DNA of 64,000 bases from Pempheris klunzingeri (lineage: Eukaryota; Chordata; Actinopteri; Acropomatiformes; Pempheridae). The notes under the pieces are model-generated. The model worked only from the letters and a program-made list of their open reading frames with translations. It was not told the origin of the DNA and did not search any database. Location of the stretch: NCBI RefSeq assembly GCF_042242105.1, contig NC_092018.1, positions 26,220,167 through 26,284,166 of the forward strand, written 5' to 3'. Below, piece by piece: positions 1 to 15,200 of the stretch. Position 1 is the stretch's first letter; the number at the start of each line of letters is the position of its first letter. Position numbers and translations under genes: made by a program.

Positions 1-2532
1 CCATTTAAATAGATTTTGTCCCTTGGACTCTGATATGGGTTTTTGTTAGTGTTGAATTAGTGCTGAATTATGTAACAGTGTTCAGTGGACTTGGAGAGAT
101 ACTCATGATGACAATGAAAAGTATAATTAGAAAAGTCCTTATGCTCTAATTGGGAGCAGCCGCACCAAATCATTTGACAGACGGCAACATGCAGGAAGTG
201 GCCAAATGTACCACCAACCCAAACGAGCAGATGATTTTTGGAATACTATGTTATTACACGGAGAGGAATATTAAAACAGCTTTGGAAATCTGAACTGACA
301 TCAGAGAGGTATTTTGGCCCTGATTTAACACACTAATGCAGGTAGCAGCTACAAACAAGTACAGACATGACATTTACACACAGGTCTTTAATGATGCAAA
401 CCATCAGATCCACAGCTGTTCAACATCTAGCGCCATCAGCAGGTCTCAAATTTGACTTTGGTTTGCATCACATATGTTGCAACTCTCACACCTGACTGCT
501 TACTACAGTAGTTTATGTTTCTGAGACTGAGTGTAACTTATTCCGTACTGGTATGAGTGAACTGTACACCTTCTGACCACAAGACACGACACATCAAGCA
601 TGCCAGACTCTACCTCGTCCTTGTGTCTCTACGGGACAGTTTCAGTCATGAAAGCAAGCAGACAGCTGTCACCCACACTCTGAATAAAAGATTTTGCTTC
701 GAGCTGACAGAGAAGAAAGGCGTCTTTTTTGGGTCACCATCCTCAAACGCATTTCCAGAGTCCTTGCAGCAGCATGATGGCCTTGGTGCTAATTCTTAAG
801 AAATGCCATGAATGTTTCAAAGGCTTCTGACAGACCATAAGGTGTGTCTTTATTGCTCATGATAGACCAAGTCAGCGAGGAAAATGAATTTTGTGCATCA
901 GGCTTTTGATGAGGATATGCTGGGGCTGGAAAGCAAGGACACTTGTGTGGATTGTCTCCTGTTTGAAAATGAGAGAAAAAGATTCTTTTGATTCTCAGTC
1001 TAAAGAAGGAGATGTGCACCACTGAACCAGTTATGCGTGCATGAATGTTTAAGATCTGAGGTTACCAGTGTAGTCTACAGTGACATTTTAACCAAGTGTT
1101 TCTTTATTTACAAAGTGATAAACTGCTTTGCCACTTCCCCAGCTTGCTTCTGAAGGCAATGACAAAGCGGTCAAACAAAGCAACCACAGAGCTGTTTTAG
1201 ACAGATAAATCTCACACAATATATAAAATAGCAGTTAACTACAAAACGATGCAAGACAGCGGTACATCTGTTTGGAGGAAATGTACAGTATTTTCAAAAA
1301 TCGAGGTAGAAAAAAGCAAACACTGCTCGACTGATGACATTTGACACAGGTTCATACATGTCGCCAAAGAGTTCACATTGGAGTGCAGTCAGGGGTGGGG
1401 GGGTAACCACATCCTGATTCAAAAGGGTAATAGAAACACTGCCGACAGCCAGTGGAGCAAAACAGTCTCAAGAACATGTTAATTCTTAAAGTGAAACTGC
1501 AGATGTTTAGTTAACTGTATAAAACCATTAAGGTCAGCAGCCAAATGTGGAATGAAACCAATGAAGGCAAAAGAACAAGAGTGAAAAAAGTCCACAGTAT
1601 CATGGTTTCAGACACATACAGTATTGAGTTCATTTTGAATTCAAGTGTGTGTTTGGGTGACATACAAAAACACTTCTGCCAAACCGTCATTCTCTATTCA
1701 AAATCTCTTATGATTTATGTATACAGTGGCATGTAAGACAAATATGTTTCATGCAGACACTACACTACTTTCAGTTTCTTTTTATAGCAACAAACACTGA
1801 GATTTCATGAATGGAAAATGTAGTTAACACCATTTTCCACCCACCTCCATTCCCTTGGCATCACCACGTTTTAACATTTGTGAAACATTTAAGGTGCTCT
1901 CGTTAAATTTAGTGAGAGGACCAGATTGAAAGCTATGACTGGAGATACAGTGATATAAATAATATTTAATCCTGGCACAAAGCACAATACACCTCCAAGT
2001 GTTCACTTTCTGTTGGAAATGAATCTGGGATGTGCTCAATGATTGTTTAGATGAAGATGTTCAGAAGGCTTTTTGCAAAAAAACAAAACAAGTGTTTTTC
2101 CTTATCAGTCATCAATTTTGTTAATATACAGAAATCTGTTTGCTTTCTGTTCCCTTTGAAAGCCCTGGGATGATTGATGGTGTTTACATGTTATTTCCTT
2201 TGTCACTACACTACCATAAATCTGGAGCCAGGACGGAATTGTGGCATATGCACAAAAGCAGTGTCGACTTGAATAGCCCATCAAGTACGCTCTATGATTT
2301 TCTTTCCTAAAATAGAATGACTGAGTCACACACACACTGAAGTGATCGTGCTGTCTCTCTGCCTTTGCGGAGAGGCCAGAGAGCCACCAACAGTGACTCC
2401 CATTCTGTCAGTCTTTGTCTTATCTACAGGCCTGCTGTGTACACATCGCCCCTTTAAGCACCAAGTGTACAAGCACAGGGCCACCATACCCCACTTTCTG
2501 AAAGTCAATATTTTCGGCTAAAGTACCCTGCT
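1..2532 (-). other. Region downstream of htr7; no further gene seen
   Basis: This stretch lies 3' of the htr7 stop codon on the minus strand and probably holds its 3' UTR and then intergenic DNA. Short open frames exist on both strands, but none resembles a known protein or has convincing exon borders. I searched the minus strand for an exon encoding the longer C-terminal tail of mammalian 5-HT7 and did not find one. Base composition is AT-rich and ordinary. Confidence 0.4.
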
Positions 2533-3271
2533 TTAAACCTTGAGAGCCTCGTGCACGCCCACAGCAGACAGTCGGCGGTTGATGTTGCGATAACGACAGC
2601 GGAGAAGGTCGCGATAAGTGGAACGCAGGTCTCGGTTGAAGAAGGCGTAGATAAAGGGGTTCATTAGGGAGTTGGCGTAACCTAACCAGAGCAGTGTGCG
2701 CTCCAGCCAGATGGGCACGCAGCTACACTCCACCCCACAGATAAAAGGCCTGGCAGTGGACAGGATGAAGAACGGCAGCCAGCACACAGCGAAGACCCCC
2801 ACGATCACCCCCAGTGTTGTCGCTGCTTTCTGCTCTCGCTTGAAGATGGAGATGTTTCTGCGTTCGCGGTTCAGCAGGCGGGACAAAGCAGCACACTCCT
2901 CTGCCACACCTGGCGGCTTTAGGCCCTGCATTCGCAGTGCCTCATTAGCCACTGTTTCAAGGCGCTCACGGCGCGAAAGGTCAGTGAATCGGTGCTTGGC
3001 ACCACTCTTGCGAGCTGCTCTGAAGATCTTGTAGTACATGACCAGCATGACCAGCATAGGGATGTAGAAGGCTACGGCTGTGGAATAGATGGTGTAGCCA
3101 AAGTCTTGGCTAATGAGGCACACACCGGCTGTGTGGACGTTTTTGGCCCAGCCACAGAAAGGTGGTAGGGTGATGGATGCTGACACCAGCCACACTCCCA
3201 GGATCATCTTCGCCATCAGCTGACCATTCTGCCGGGCTGGGTAGGTTAGGGGCCGTGTGATCCCAAGATAT
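2533..3271 (-). CDS. htr7: htr7 coding exon 2 (TM4-TM7 and C-tail)
   Basis: This exon encodes residues 167-411 after completing Arg166. It opens with YLGITRPLTYP, the end of the DRY region and intracellular loop 2. It carries TM4, extracellular loop 2 with its conserved Cys (VCLISQDFGY), TM5, a loop 3 rich in basic residues, TM6 with CWLPFF, TM7 with NPFIYAFF, and a short tail with CRYRNINRRLSA. Cysteines in LLRCRY are possible palmitoylation sites (inference). The stop is TAA at 2533-2535. The last codons, AAG GTT TAA, also contain a weak donor-like AAG/GTTTAA, so an alternative longer tail cannot be excluded. Confidence 0.94.
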
Positions 3272-6200
3272 CTGCAAGGAAAGGAGGCAAAAGCAGTATC
3301 AGTACTAACTTCCAGGCAGCTTTTCAACACAGAACTAATGAACTAATGAAGCCCTAAAACCCTTAAATACATTGTCCAGTAGCTTCAACTCAGCAAAAAC
3401 AAAGATGGTTATTCACACAGGTGATGCCTGTCTTCAGTGAGATGTAACTGCAGCAGTATAGCATCAAATACAGCACATGTCCACTCATTTAAAAGACAGA
3501 CATTTCAATGAGAGTTCATAAGCTCTGTCATTGCCTGGAGGGCTATTAGCTGCTTTTCTCTGGCTTTGGAGGAGCTTAGCAGGTAAAGAGGGAGTTATAA
3601 ATCAAACAGACAGCTCAGTGGTTTCAAATAGCAGCTGGAGGTGTCAAAAAAATAAAGATAAAGTGAGGTGTGAAAGGCTTGAATTTGTACAAAACTGAAA
3701 AAAATAGCCACTGTTCTCAGAAAATGACAAATCTGTGTGCACATCTCAGCAGCAGCCTCCATCAGCATCAAATGCGTCATTGATGAAAGCTGTATATTTG
3801 ACACTCCCGGCTGTTTTTCTGATTTTCCACTCTATTGTTAATCAAGATAAAAAGCTTGAGGGAGCACTGGCCAATTCACTTCATCGTTCACCAGGGATGC
3901 TATTGGCACTGTGGGCATCAAATTCAGCTCAGTCTGCCTGGATAGGATCCTTCAATTCATCAGCAGCTTTTACAAGTTGAGTTTATATAAATTAGGTCCA
4001 GTCTGAAAGTCTTTACACACTTTTCATCCAATTCTTGTTAAAAATGTCGTGGGACTGTGGAGTATTTAATATTCAAATCTTGATATTCAGATTAACGAGC
4101 AGACATTATTTAACTTGGTTGTCAAAAATGCTGAATGCCAAAACGAGTCTAAAATCCATTCCAGTGCTTTTTTGAAAACTTTGCTGGCACAACGTGCAGC
4201 AGCAGAAAGTTTACACATACAAAGTAGCACTATTCCAAGTTTTCAGTTTGCCACAAGCTTACTCGTTTTAGAAAACAGGACGGCTGTAGTCCAACATCCA
4301 TGCAGCACATTGTAGCTTGTTAACAACTGTCAACGCACAAGTGGTATTGATCTAAATCAGAATCACTTGGACAGAACAATAAGGCTACAACTGCACTGCA
4401 GCTGAAAGCACTCGATTATGTCCCCACCAACACGCACATCTGACACAGATCTAATGTCTTTTAATCTGCTTAAAAAACACCACACGTGTAATTCGACGGG
4501 CACCTGAGGCATTTGACCTACATGCAGCTCATATCGGAATTTATCAACGTTGCCATGACAGCAAGCACAACATCTATCATTCATCTGAAACAGACAGGCG
4601 CCATTACTTTTTCGCCCGTGGCAGCTCAGGTGGACCGGCGGTGGCACAGACGACCGTGAGACACAAGAACAGTAAGATGTCCCATTTCAGAAGCAGACAG
4701 TAACTTGGTGCTTCCCATCTAAAGTCAGGTGCAACAGACTATTATAGTGTCCGTCTCAAAGATCCCTTGGCTCCGGTTAGTTGTGCTCACTGAATATTAT
4801 GTAACAACTACTGTTTATTCAACACCCACCAGTCCCTCCAACCACTGTTCTACCTATCCTACAACCCTCACTTAAAATGTACCTAAGCTTAACAAGGGGG
4901 ACTGAACACATCCATGCGAGTGATGTCAAATAGATACAAGACAGAGTCTGAGATGGGTACACTCCATGCTGTGGGAATTCTCGGGAATACATAATGGAAA
5001 CCCAGTAATGCAACACTCCTTTCTGAATGCATTATTCAGTAATGAGGAATGAAATGCTTATTTGGGGGGATATTTGTGTGTCTGTGGGGGGTGCAGGGCA
5101 GTTCTCCACGAAACTATGACTCATTTTCGGCCCTTTAGAAGGCAGAGCTGTTTTCAGACGATACAAAATCCTCTCACCATCCTTTTTGGAGAAAAACAAC
5201 TGTCAAGTTGGATAAGATAAACACTCATTTTAACACTTCATTACGTAGCTTTCTGCATGTATTCTAGCAGGATGAGCTGATGCAAACGTCTGGTTCGGGT
5301 TGGTTTTATCTTCTACGTTTTGACAAAGGGATTAAACTTAACTGACCCCTGTTAGCCCGCAACAAGATACAGCATACACGAACGTTATATATAAAGGAGC
5401 TTTGCAGGTGAGGTCTATATAGATACACACAATCAGCAGTACAAAGTACCAAGTAAACAAAATACGCACAAATTACAAAATAATGTGATGTGTTCATTCA
5501 GTCGACCTGCCTGTTTACCTGTGTGCATTGCTAAAGCTAGCGAGCTTGTCACACAGGAGTGGCAGAAAGTGATGTAAACTTTGAGCACAAAGCACAAACC
5601 CACTGGGCCAAAGAACAAGAGTGCCCCGCAAATCTCATAACATATGTATCACAACTGACAACTGACATCCATGGGGCTAACCTGCATACCCTTTGAACCA
5701 AGTGAGCAGTGACTATGAGCAAAAGGTAATATTACATTCGTGGGGGCTATGTGGCTTACATTTATATGATAGTGGCATCCAACAGAGTTAAAAGGCTGAG
5801 AGACTGTCAGTCACTGAGCCTGATATCACAGAAATATGATATGTCCATCTGCTCTCAACATTGTATTCTGTGGTGGTGGCACATAATGTGTTAAAATGAC
5901 ATGCCTTCACCACAGAAAAAATATCAATGGAAATCAATAACCCATAGAAGTTTGTGAAACAGTCACGAAATGTACTCTATTGATTGGTGTCCATGGACAT
6001 GATTTCTTCTTTATTTTCATGTCCCTCAGCATGATTTCGTCTCTGTCTGCATCACGTCTTTTTTCTGTCCGTGGGACCTCTGTAGGACCTGGGAGCACAG
6101 AAGCTGTGCTGTTACTTCTCATCTTATATTTGTTTTCTTTCTTATAGTTTTTTTTTATCAATAACTGTTGTATTGCACAACATTCAATCACAAGATTTTA

Positions 6201-9200
6201 TCCTTGTTTTCCTCCCCTTATTTTATCCTCTATAAGTCATTAGCGGAAGCGGCTCGGCGAAGGCGAAGGCGCTTAAGTGAACTACAATAACTGACTTTTT
6301 TGGTCACTCAGTGGCAGCAGAAACAAGCTCTGTATAAACACAGCACTGTTACATATTCAAAAACCTTTAAAGTTTACATGGTGAAAGTTATTAGCAAGCA
6401 TCCGGACTACACAGAGCAACTTTATTTGAAGTCTCTGATCATGTGATGTCCAATATTCACTGTACTTCAGCTGTGAATTTGTTTTCTACAAAATCCTGTC
6501 TTTCTATTTTGGTGGTGCGCTGGAAAACTATGCTAATGATAGCTGAGAGTCAACCACAACAGTAAATTTGCAGGCCAAAACAATGAGCTTAAAGACCTCT
6601 ACATTACGTTACATGCAGCTACTAACTAGAGTCAAATGCAAAAATACATGAAATTGTAGTGTAATGTCGTCTTCTGTTAGCGTTAGATTAAATTTCTGAA
6701 GTAAACATTCGGGTTGTGGGCAAAGTAAGGGCACGAGGACAGCTTCTTCTGTGTAACTCATTCACTTTTTCCTTTTACTGTCCGACTCAACCGTGGGATC
6801 ACTCGACACAACACACGATGTGATGCATCACTCACATTATATCATTACACCAAACCACTACAGGCAAAGTACATCACACCATGTAGTTCCCTATTTACAT
6901 CCATGAAAATAATGCATTACCATTAATCAAATGATTCAAATTCTCTCAAACCTGAAAATGCAAAACAAAAAACAAAAAAACACAATTAAATCTCATTTTA
7001 CTGTAGCATATTACACAAAATGCTTATTGAAAACCACATGGAATATCTCACAGAGGAAGCACATAAACATGCTAAAAACCAGATAGTAACACCATCCATT
7101 AAACAGTAACTGTGACATACACAGGGAGTACAGAGGTTTTTTTTTTTTTTATATATCTCTGGAGGATTCAGGGACATATCCACAGCCGCAGCAGCCATTG
7201 GGGATTACCCAGCCACAGACAGTGTGCCCGAGCTAATGGAGAATTCCATTACTTCCGCTAGGCTACCAGCTAGGGCACAGTAAAGTGAACTATTTTCTGC
7301 ACTGAAAGACTGTAACTGGCCCTGGTGCGCAACAGTCGTCAGTCATCTCTAGGAGCACCTCTCAAGCCTTTTATGTCTGAGAGGGGATACACAGTGAAAT
7401 ATTTACCAAGCTGCAGTTGGTTTTGGGTGAAGGAGTGTTAAATTTAGAACATGTTCTCCTGAAAAGAAAGTAACAAGATGCGAGGAAAGTCAAATGACTT
7501 TTTTTTTTCCCACAGAAACTTTCAACAGGAGAATCCTCACTCATTCATCTCACTCGGGCATTTAAAATTCCTATGTCATTGCACTTGAGGGCAATCCAAA
7601 ATGAGCCTGTGGAAAAGTGTGGCCCATTTTAGGAAGAAAATCTTTTTTCGCTACAGTCTATCTGTGTGAGCGAGGAAGGCATGGAGATGCACAAGTTGTC
7701 TGAAATCAAAGCATTTTTGTTTAAGAACTGTCTCTTCAAAAACTGAGAAGTGCAGCTTGCCTGCTTTTTATCCAGGAGTCAGTAGTGCGTATTCACTGCT
7801 TTCAAGCTTGGTTTGTTTGACATAAATTGAATGAAAGTGCTGAAAAAGGGGAAAATCTGAAAAAACCCAATTCATTGTTCACTCTCTGTTTAGTGCAAAT
7901 TCTTGTTGTTTCTGCTAAATATTTTAAAGAAAACCTTGTTTTCTTATTGATTTTGTATGCTGTACAGTGCTCTGATGATAGTGTTTACCGGCTGGACAAA
8001 CCCTTAACCAATAATGTTTCTCTTTAGATAAAAGATAAATGAAAACAAAGATTTATTTCAACAAAACTATAGTCATAGCGTTTGTATTCTGAGATGCCCT
8101 GACTGAAGGGCACCAAATCTGTCTAGTGAGAGTAGTGGGATTTCTCCGACATCACACAACAACCGCAGTCCTCAAGGAATCCTTCAGCTCTCCTATTCTA
8201 TTTGAGGAACCTCTTTAAGACAGAAATTGAGCTCCTTCTCTCACACATCACACTGCACAACATGAGCAGAGCAGTAATTTCCTCCACTAAAGGACGCAAA
8301 GGATCAATCCCATCTGTTTCGTATACAGAATTCAGTCTTACTCTCTTAGCTCAAAGTGGCACCTGTTTGGGTCAGGTTCTGTTTTGTTCTCTGACTTCTG
8401 CGGTGATTAAGACAAGAGTGAGTGAGGAAAATAGCAGCTGTGGACTATTTTTTTTAAAACTCTCATTTACACTCTTACATAAGCCAAACTGAGTCATTCC
8501 TGGACAGACGCACTTCATCCTTCAGATATGTCTGTTACCTCTAGCCACATTACTGCCAGCTCAGGTCAGACTGGTGTCAAATAGCCTGTGAATAACTGCT
8601 GGCACTTATTTTAGCTACATGCAGAAGAAGAGGATGCTTGTGAACTGCCACCTAAGAAAAAAGAGACGTTTACCAGAAGGTTTATTGATCAGGACTGTGA
8701 ATACTTTATGATGACTAAGGACTTATCTAACGCTCAATAAATCATTTTGCTAAAATAGGACCAACGTTTGTCAGAATTTGTGATGTTGGTTCGGATTTTC
8801 CCACCTATGATTATGTTCCCTCCCTATGATTATGGTAGCCATGGAGACAGCTGATGACTAACTATTTACTCCTTAATTACTTTATTAATTAAGTTAGAAT
8901 CAGGGCAACAGGGATACATAATGCTTTATAGCCTGCTATATGCAAGGTTTAAACATAGATTTAATTTCTTTTTTAATTTTTGGGGAAACGTTAGCACTGT
9001 AGATTGATTGAAGAAAAATGTTAAACAAACCAGAGCATGTTTTATATTTTAGATTCTTTGGGTAGCCACTTTTTGCTTTGATAACAGCTTTACACTCTTG
9101 GCATTCTCTCAGTCAGCTTCTTGAGGGCGTCACCTTGAATGGTGGTCTTAATGTGTTGGAAGACCATCAGTTGTGTTGTGCAGAGTTATGGTTGGTATAC

Positions 9201-12200
9201 AGTTCTATACAGTGAATAGCCCTATTCGAATACTGTTCTTGTCCATATTGTGGCAAGAACCACTCAACTAAGTAAAGAGAAACGCAGTCAAAGGTCAGTC
9301 AGTCCGGGACATTTTAAGAATTTTGATAGTATCCTTCAGGGCAGTTGTGAAAACCATCAAACGCTATGATGAAACCAGTCCTCATGGCGGCCAATTTCAG
9401 AAACCGTAAATTAACAGCACCTCATATTAGAGTCCACATAAATGCTTCACAGAGTTCAAAGTAGCACATCTCAACATCGACTGTTCAGAGTAGACTGTGT
9501 GAATCAGGCCGTCATGGTCAAATTGTTGCAGAGAAGCAACAGCTGAGGAAAAACAAGAAGAAGAGGAGAACTGCTTGGGCCAAGATACACAAGGAATTGA
9601 CATTAGACAGTGGAAATCTTTTCAAATGGACTTTTCAAATCTTTTCAAATGATGGAGGAGGAGGTGTGATGGTGTGGGGGGACTTTGCTGGTGATGCTGT
9701 TGGTGATTTATTCAAAATTCAAGGTACACTTAACCAGCATGGCTACCGTTCTGCAGCAACATGCTATCCAATCTGGTTTGCGCTTAATGGGACCTAAGTG
9801 GGGCCGTTTTTCAAGAGGACAGTGACCCCAAACACACCTCCAGACTGTGTAAGGGCTATTTGACCAAAAAGGAGAGTGATAGTGTGCATCAGATGACCTG
9901 ACCCTCCACAATCACCCAACCTAAACCCAATTGAGATGGTTTGGGATGAGTTGGGCTGTAAAAGTGAAGTAAAAGCAGCCAACAAGTGCTCAGCACCTCT
10001 GGGAACTCTTTCGAGACTGTTGGAAAACCATTACAGGTGACAACCTCATAAAGCTGATGGAGAGAATGCCAGGAGAGTGCAAAGCTGTCATCAAAGCAAA
10101 AGGTGGCTACTTTGAAGAATTTAAGATATGAAACATATTTGTAGACAGAAATATCTCAACATCTATTGAATGGATTTGTCGTGGCATTTTGTGCAGACAT
10201 GCATGCCCTCTTAGGAAGTGTAACACTGGTGAAACTTTTCATCTCGCGCCCCCAGCAGATCAAACTTTTACTTTCGTTTATCACCAAGTTTTTGACATTC
10301 CCTCAGCCTTTGTTGTAATGCTGTAATGCAGCAACCTCAGCCACTAGCATGGTTGTATATGATTAGTCTTGTTATATGGTTGCTTTGTTGTCTTTATTTA
10401 TTTTCCAGTCACAGTTTTGAGTTATCCAGTGGATTTACTAGACTGTGAGCTGAATACCGTTCTGCTTCCCTTTCCCATCTTAATATAAAGTGTTGCTAAA
10501 AGATTTCACATGGTTTCTGTATCCAGGAGAAACAGAGAAATTACTCAGTTGCAACTTGACTTGCCAACAACACTCCAACAACAATCAATCAAATGTTCTT
10601 TTTGTGTGCAGCCTGGCACACAACACAGAAGGCAGAAAGCAATAGTGTAATACATACAGGCACACATGGTGTGGCTACTACAAACTGAATCAATTGTACT
10701 TTGTGGTTAGTGGTTTGGAATCATCTCTGAAACATGGGGGATTTTTAAGGTTACTGTATTGTCCTATAACAATTTTTAACATCAAATACCTCAGAGGGCA
10801 TGTCTTACAATCCTTTTAGCCACCACCTAAATATTATTGGTTTCCAATCCACCACAGATGGCACCCTGAACTACACTTTAAAAGCAAAGTATGCTTTATA
10901 CTGTTAATTATATTGCAGTTGTAATCAGGAATCTTTATTGTCATTATACAAAAGTACAACCAAATTGTATGCAATCCCCTTGGGTGCAAAGACTTGCAGT
11001 GGAAGTGTGAGCTTTTTTTTACAGAAGCACTGTGTGTACTAGAAAGACACAACTAGAAACTGCACTTCCACTGCTTTGACAACAAATAGGAGGAACTAAA
11101 TCAGACATCATAAAGGAGCCTTTATGATGTCTGATTTAGTTCCTCCTAATTGTTGTAAAGCAGTAGTGTGGATATTTTATGGCCTTCGCTGCACAGCACA
11201 CCACCTGTCCCTGTTGGTGGTTTACTGGCTCTCACAGCGATAGAGATGATGGGCAGCTATTAGTGCCACAGTGATAAATGGATTCCCCTTCCAACAGTCA
11301 GTGTGTCCATCCCCGTCAGAGCAGGGTGTCCTTGGACAAGAAAGTAAATACCTCGCAGGCTCTACAGAATAGACTGGAGTAAGTAGAGACTGGAGTCATT
11401 CTCAATATAATGCCTCTTTTTGACTGCATGGTAGAGATCTTTATTCACTCGACCCAGATTTTAAAAAGAGAATCAAGAATGCCATCCCTTCAATATCCTT
11501 CATTGTCTCTGTGAGTTTGTGTCTCGTTCAAGATGAAGTCATGGCAGTTTCAAACAGCAAATCCTTCAACTTTGTTGCACAGATCAAGTAAAACAAGGTG
11601 AAAAGTTGGTTTAATGTGTCGACCAAACACGTCTCAGGACAAAAGAGTTTCTAGCTGTTCTGACCAGCCACATTCAAAGGTGGTCTGAAAAGCCTCCCGA
11701 GATAGTGAGGAGTGAGACACAGTAATCATTCAAATAGAAATAGCGGCTAGTGTTTTGTGGAATGCATTCGTGATTTCTGTCTTACTTCCAAGCACCTGGA
11801 CAATCTCTTCCTGGAGTGGGCTGATTGTCAGTTTTGGATAGTTACAGAAATTGTCAGACACCATCCCCCACAAATTCCAACGTTGCAAATAAACTAAGAT
11901 AATCTAATTGCAGCCTCACCCACCATTTATATGCCTTTTCTTTATGTCATGTTTGTCAAACTACTATTCCTGAGGTCAAGAATGAACTTTTTTGCTCAAC
12001 ATTAATAAGCCCTTTAGCTTACTCTCCAATTTGCTGCGGCTAGCTGCTCTTCAGTGGTGTCCAGTGACCAGCTCTACAAAGTGGGACTATAAAGTGAGAA
12101 AACCTATTTCATCGCTGCTGCTGCTGCTGCTGTCACTGGTTAGTATCCTATAGCAGCCACTGCTGTATTACAAGCACCGCTGACACTCTACCTTTATTCA

Positions 12201-15200
12201 TCCATTACTCTACTGCATTTCAAGTTTTTAAAAAAAACAACAAAAACACGCAATCCCATCAGAGACATTATTGGACGCTGTTCTCCTCTCACTCATCTGA
12301 CACCGTGTCCCATCGGACTCTGACAGCATCATCTGGCCTTGATCTTCGTGTTTTGACCTCTTCTTCCTGATAACTGCAGCCTCAGAGAGCTTCTCTCAGC
12401 TCTTACGGTCCACAAGATACTTCGAAAGCACTCACAGATATCCCTTGATCAGTGATCCATGGCTTATTAGTCAACCAATCATACACTGGACAACGGTGCT
12501 ATGTGTAGCTCCGTTCATCCAGTCTGGCTAAAGATTAGGGTTATGCTGTAAAAGGTTTGGCAAGTAGGTCTTGGCTTCGGTTACATCATGGTTAAATGGT
12601 TAGAAGAATGTATTTAATTATTACCTTTAAGTGTGCATGATACTCAAGTCGCCAGGTATTTCCCTGTCTCTCTGGACAGTCCTGTCACCCAGAACTTACA
12701 TTTATATGGTGTACTAAATTCCCCCAATTACGATGTTGTAATTGCTGCCTGGATTATGTTCAGAGGGAAATGTAATTTTTGAGTGAATGAAACTCCACAT
12801 TTATCTTCCACACCGGGGTAACAGGATGGTGGTCGAGACGTTCAAAGTGCACTACTGACTTCCTGATTTCTCTCTGTGGTTAGGTTTAGGCAACACAAGT
12901 GCTTAAGGTTAGGGAGTTCTTTCGATTAAACCAAGACCACAATCTCTCTCTCACCTTAACATCCAGGGCCTTAATTAAGCCAGCATTTAAATTACTGCCC
13001 AGATTATTGACCTGAAATGTTTCAGTCAATATCTGACTCTATGCCAATTTATCTGGTACTATATAAATCTCCAGGAGGTCGTTCCTTGTTGAACTTCTTT
13101 CCTCAGTTGTTATTTAGTCTCCCTCCATAAATTTGCAGAGGATCAGGTCCTGTGTCTTGCTGTTTCTTGTAGTTAATATTCTGAAGCAGAAGCAAAGTGG
13201 TCACAACCTCAATTTCCATGGCCTCGCCTATAAATAACCATTATGTAAGCAAAATAATGAGATTAACATAAAATTTACATATGCATAAGAACAAAGAGGC
13301 ATTATTGTTTTGACGAGGCCTGTTAGGAAGCTCATCAGTCAACAAAAACTTGAAGCTGTGCACCTTGAATCTCTGTTTTTTTGTGGTGTAGCATGTGTTG
13401 TGCATCGAATCTGGGCCACAGTGTTTTTCAGTAGCAACAAAACAAGAGAAGATAAACAAGTTTTCTGTGTCTTATCAGTTTACCTCAACACACCATTCAT
13501 TTTTCTTTCTGAATGGATATTTGCCCACTTCTTCGCCATCTTGCCATTTTTTAGTTTTTGCTTCCTCTCAATTCTTTAATGGACTTCCATTATGTTTGAA
13601 GCCATGGTGACTAGACTTGTGACGCAGCTGCAAAGCCTCGGTAGACCTCTGTCTCTCTACCAAGAAAATTAAATATGCACATGTACAGGCCACAGCCTCA
13701 GCGGGATATGCTGAGGAAGAACCTTTAATTTGCGTGTTATATGGTATGCGAAGTGCTAATGTACATTTACTGCGGTCACCATCCCACTAACTGCCCCAAA
13801 TCTGCAAACTCATTTAGTGAGATCCCAAAACGCTCTTTCAAATATTAATGAGCGTGCTAACTCTCTCTTCATTATTATACAATGACTAAAGTCTGTTAGT
13901 GGAAGGTGAATAAGTGTGTGCCAGCAAGTCCATCTTCCTCTCTTTCTCCTGTCATGATGATGTGAGGGAGTGAGGGTGAAGAGCCCCTCCATCTTTGTCA
14001 CCTTCCCCTTGGTTCTGTCACTGAGTGCACTCGCTCCCTCAAAGGACACCTCCGAAAACTAAATAAGCTTAGAGGAAGTCTCAGATGTGGGGGAGGAATC
14101 TAATTCTCCACTTCTTTCCCAATTTACTCCTGACCTTTTAGGACAAAAATGTTGAACAATTTTAGTTACCAAGGATACCACAGGCAGCTCCTCTTTTCAG
14201 CCGATTCACTTTCTTCCAATTTGGCATCCTGCCAGCAGTTAGTATAGCTGAAGTAGCTGTGCGGGCCATTATATGTCATCATTTTGTGGCTCGGCAAATG
14301 GAAAAGGACACTGAGGAGGAGTTTATCCAACTTGTCCCCGAGACCTTAGACACTACCATGTAATATAAAGGCAAATGTTGAGGACTGTGCTTTCTCTCCA
14401 CCTCATGTTCTCTTACTGACCTTTTATTTTTGGGACATGAAAATATCACAAATATTAAAAAACTCCGCTAAGAGCAAGAGAATGCTCCTGATACCTGTAT
14501 TACTCCAAACTCTAGCATTTTATCCTCAGAATTCGGTCTCCGTGATTGTGCAGTTATGATACTTTAAAGCTCAAGGTTATCTCTTAGGAATTTTTATAGG
14601 GCATCAATCATATTTCAGTTTCATAACTCCCATATCCCTTTTTATTGAGAGGCAAAAGACAACAATCATGTAGAAATGCCTTTCGTGTTATTACTCCTGA
14701 TTGCAAAGTATTTAAAAACAGACTCCCTTAAATGACTGCCAATCAAGGAATCCACTCCAAGAGACCATAAGATAAGGAATCTTCCTTACAAAGTAACAAA
14801 ATAACAGATGTAATGATGAAAAAATGTGTTTCTTCATCATTGCAAAGCACATCTTTTGAATCTCTCTTCAAAAAGCAGATTCAACATGGCATTAGGAGAA
14901 ATGATGACACAATGATTGACTCAGATATCATAGGCAAGAATGGCTTTCATCTGCCTCATATGTTAAGTCACCATGTTGTACGTGTTTGCTTTGTTGCTGA
15001 AGATGCTATACAAATAAACCTGCCTTACCTTGCCTAAGGCCTCCCTCTATAGATTTACCTATGTAGGGCAGCAGTTACCTCATCACTGAGTTAAAATAGT
15101 AGCTCACATGTAACATCATTGACACAGACATCTAACATCACTGAAAGAAGCTGATATGTACAGGTGCTTCCTTTCCACCTCAGTTATATGCAAGTGAAAA

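Noticed and set aside
2696..3034. Plus-strand open frame of 112 codons opposite htr7 exon 2
   Set aside because: It is the antisense shadow of a conserved receptor exon, with no homology of its own.
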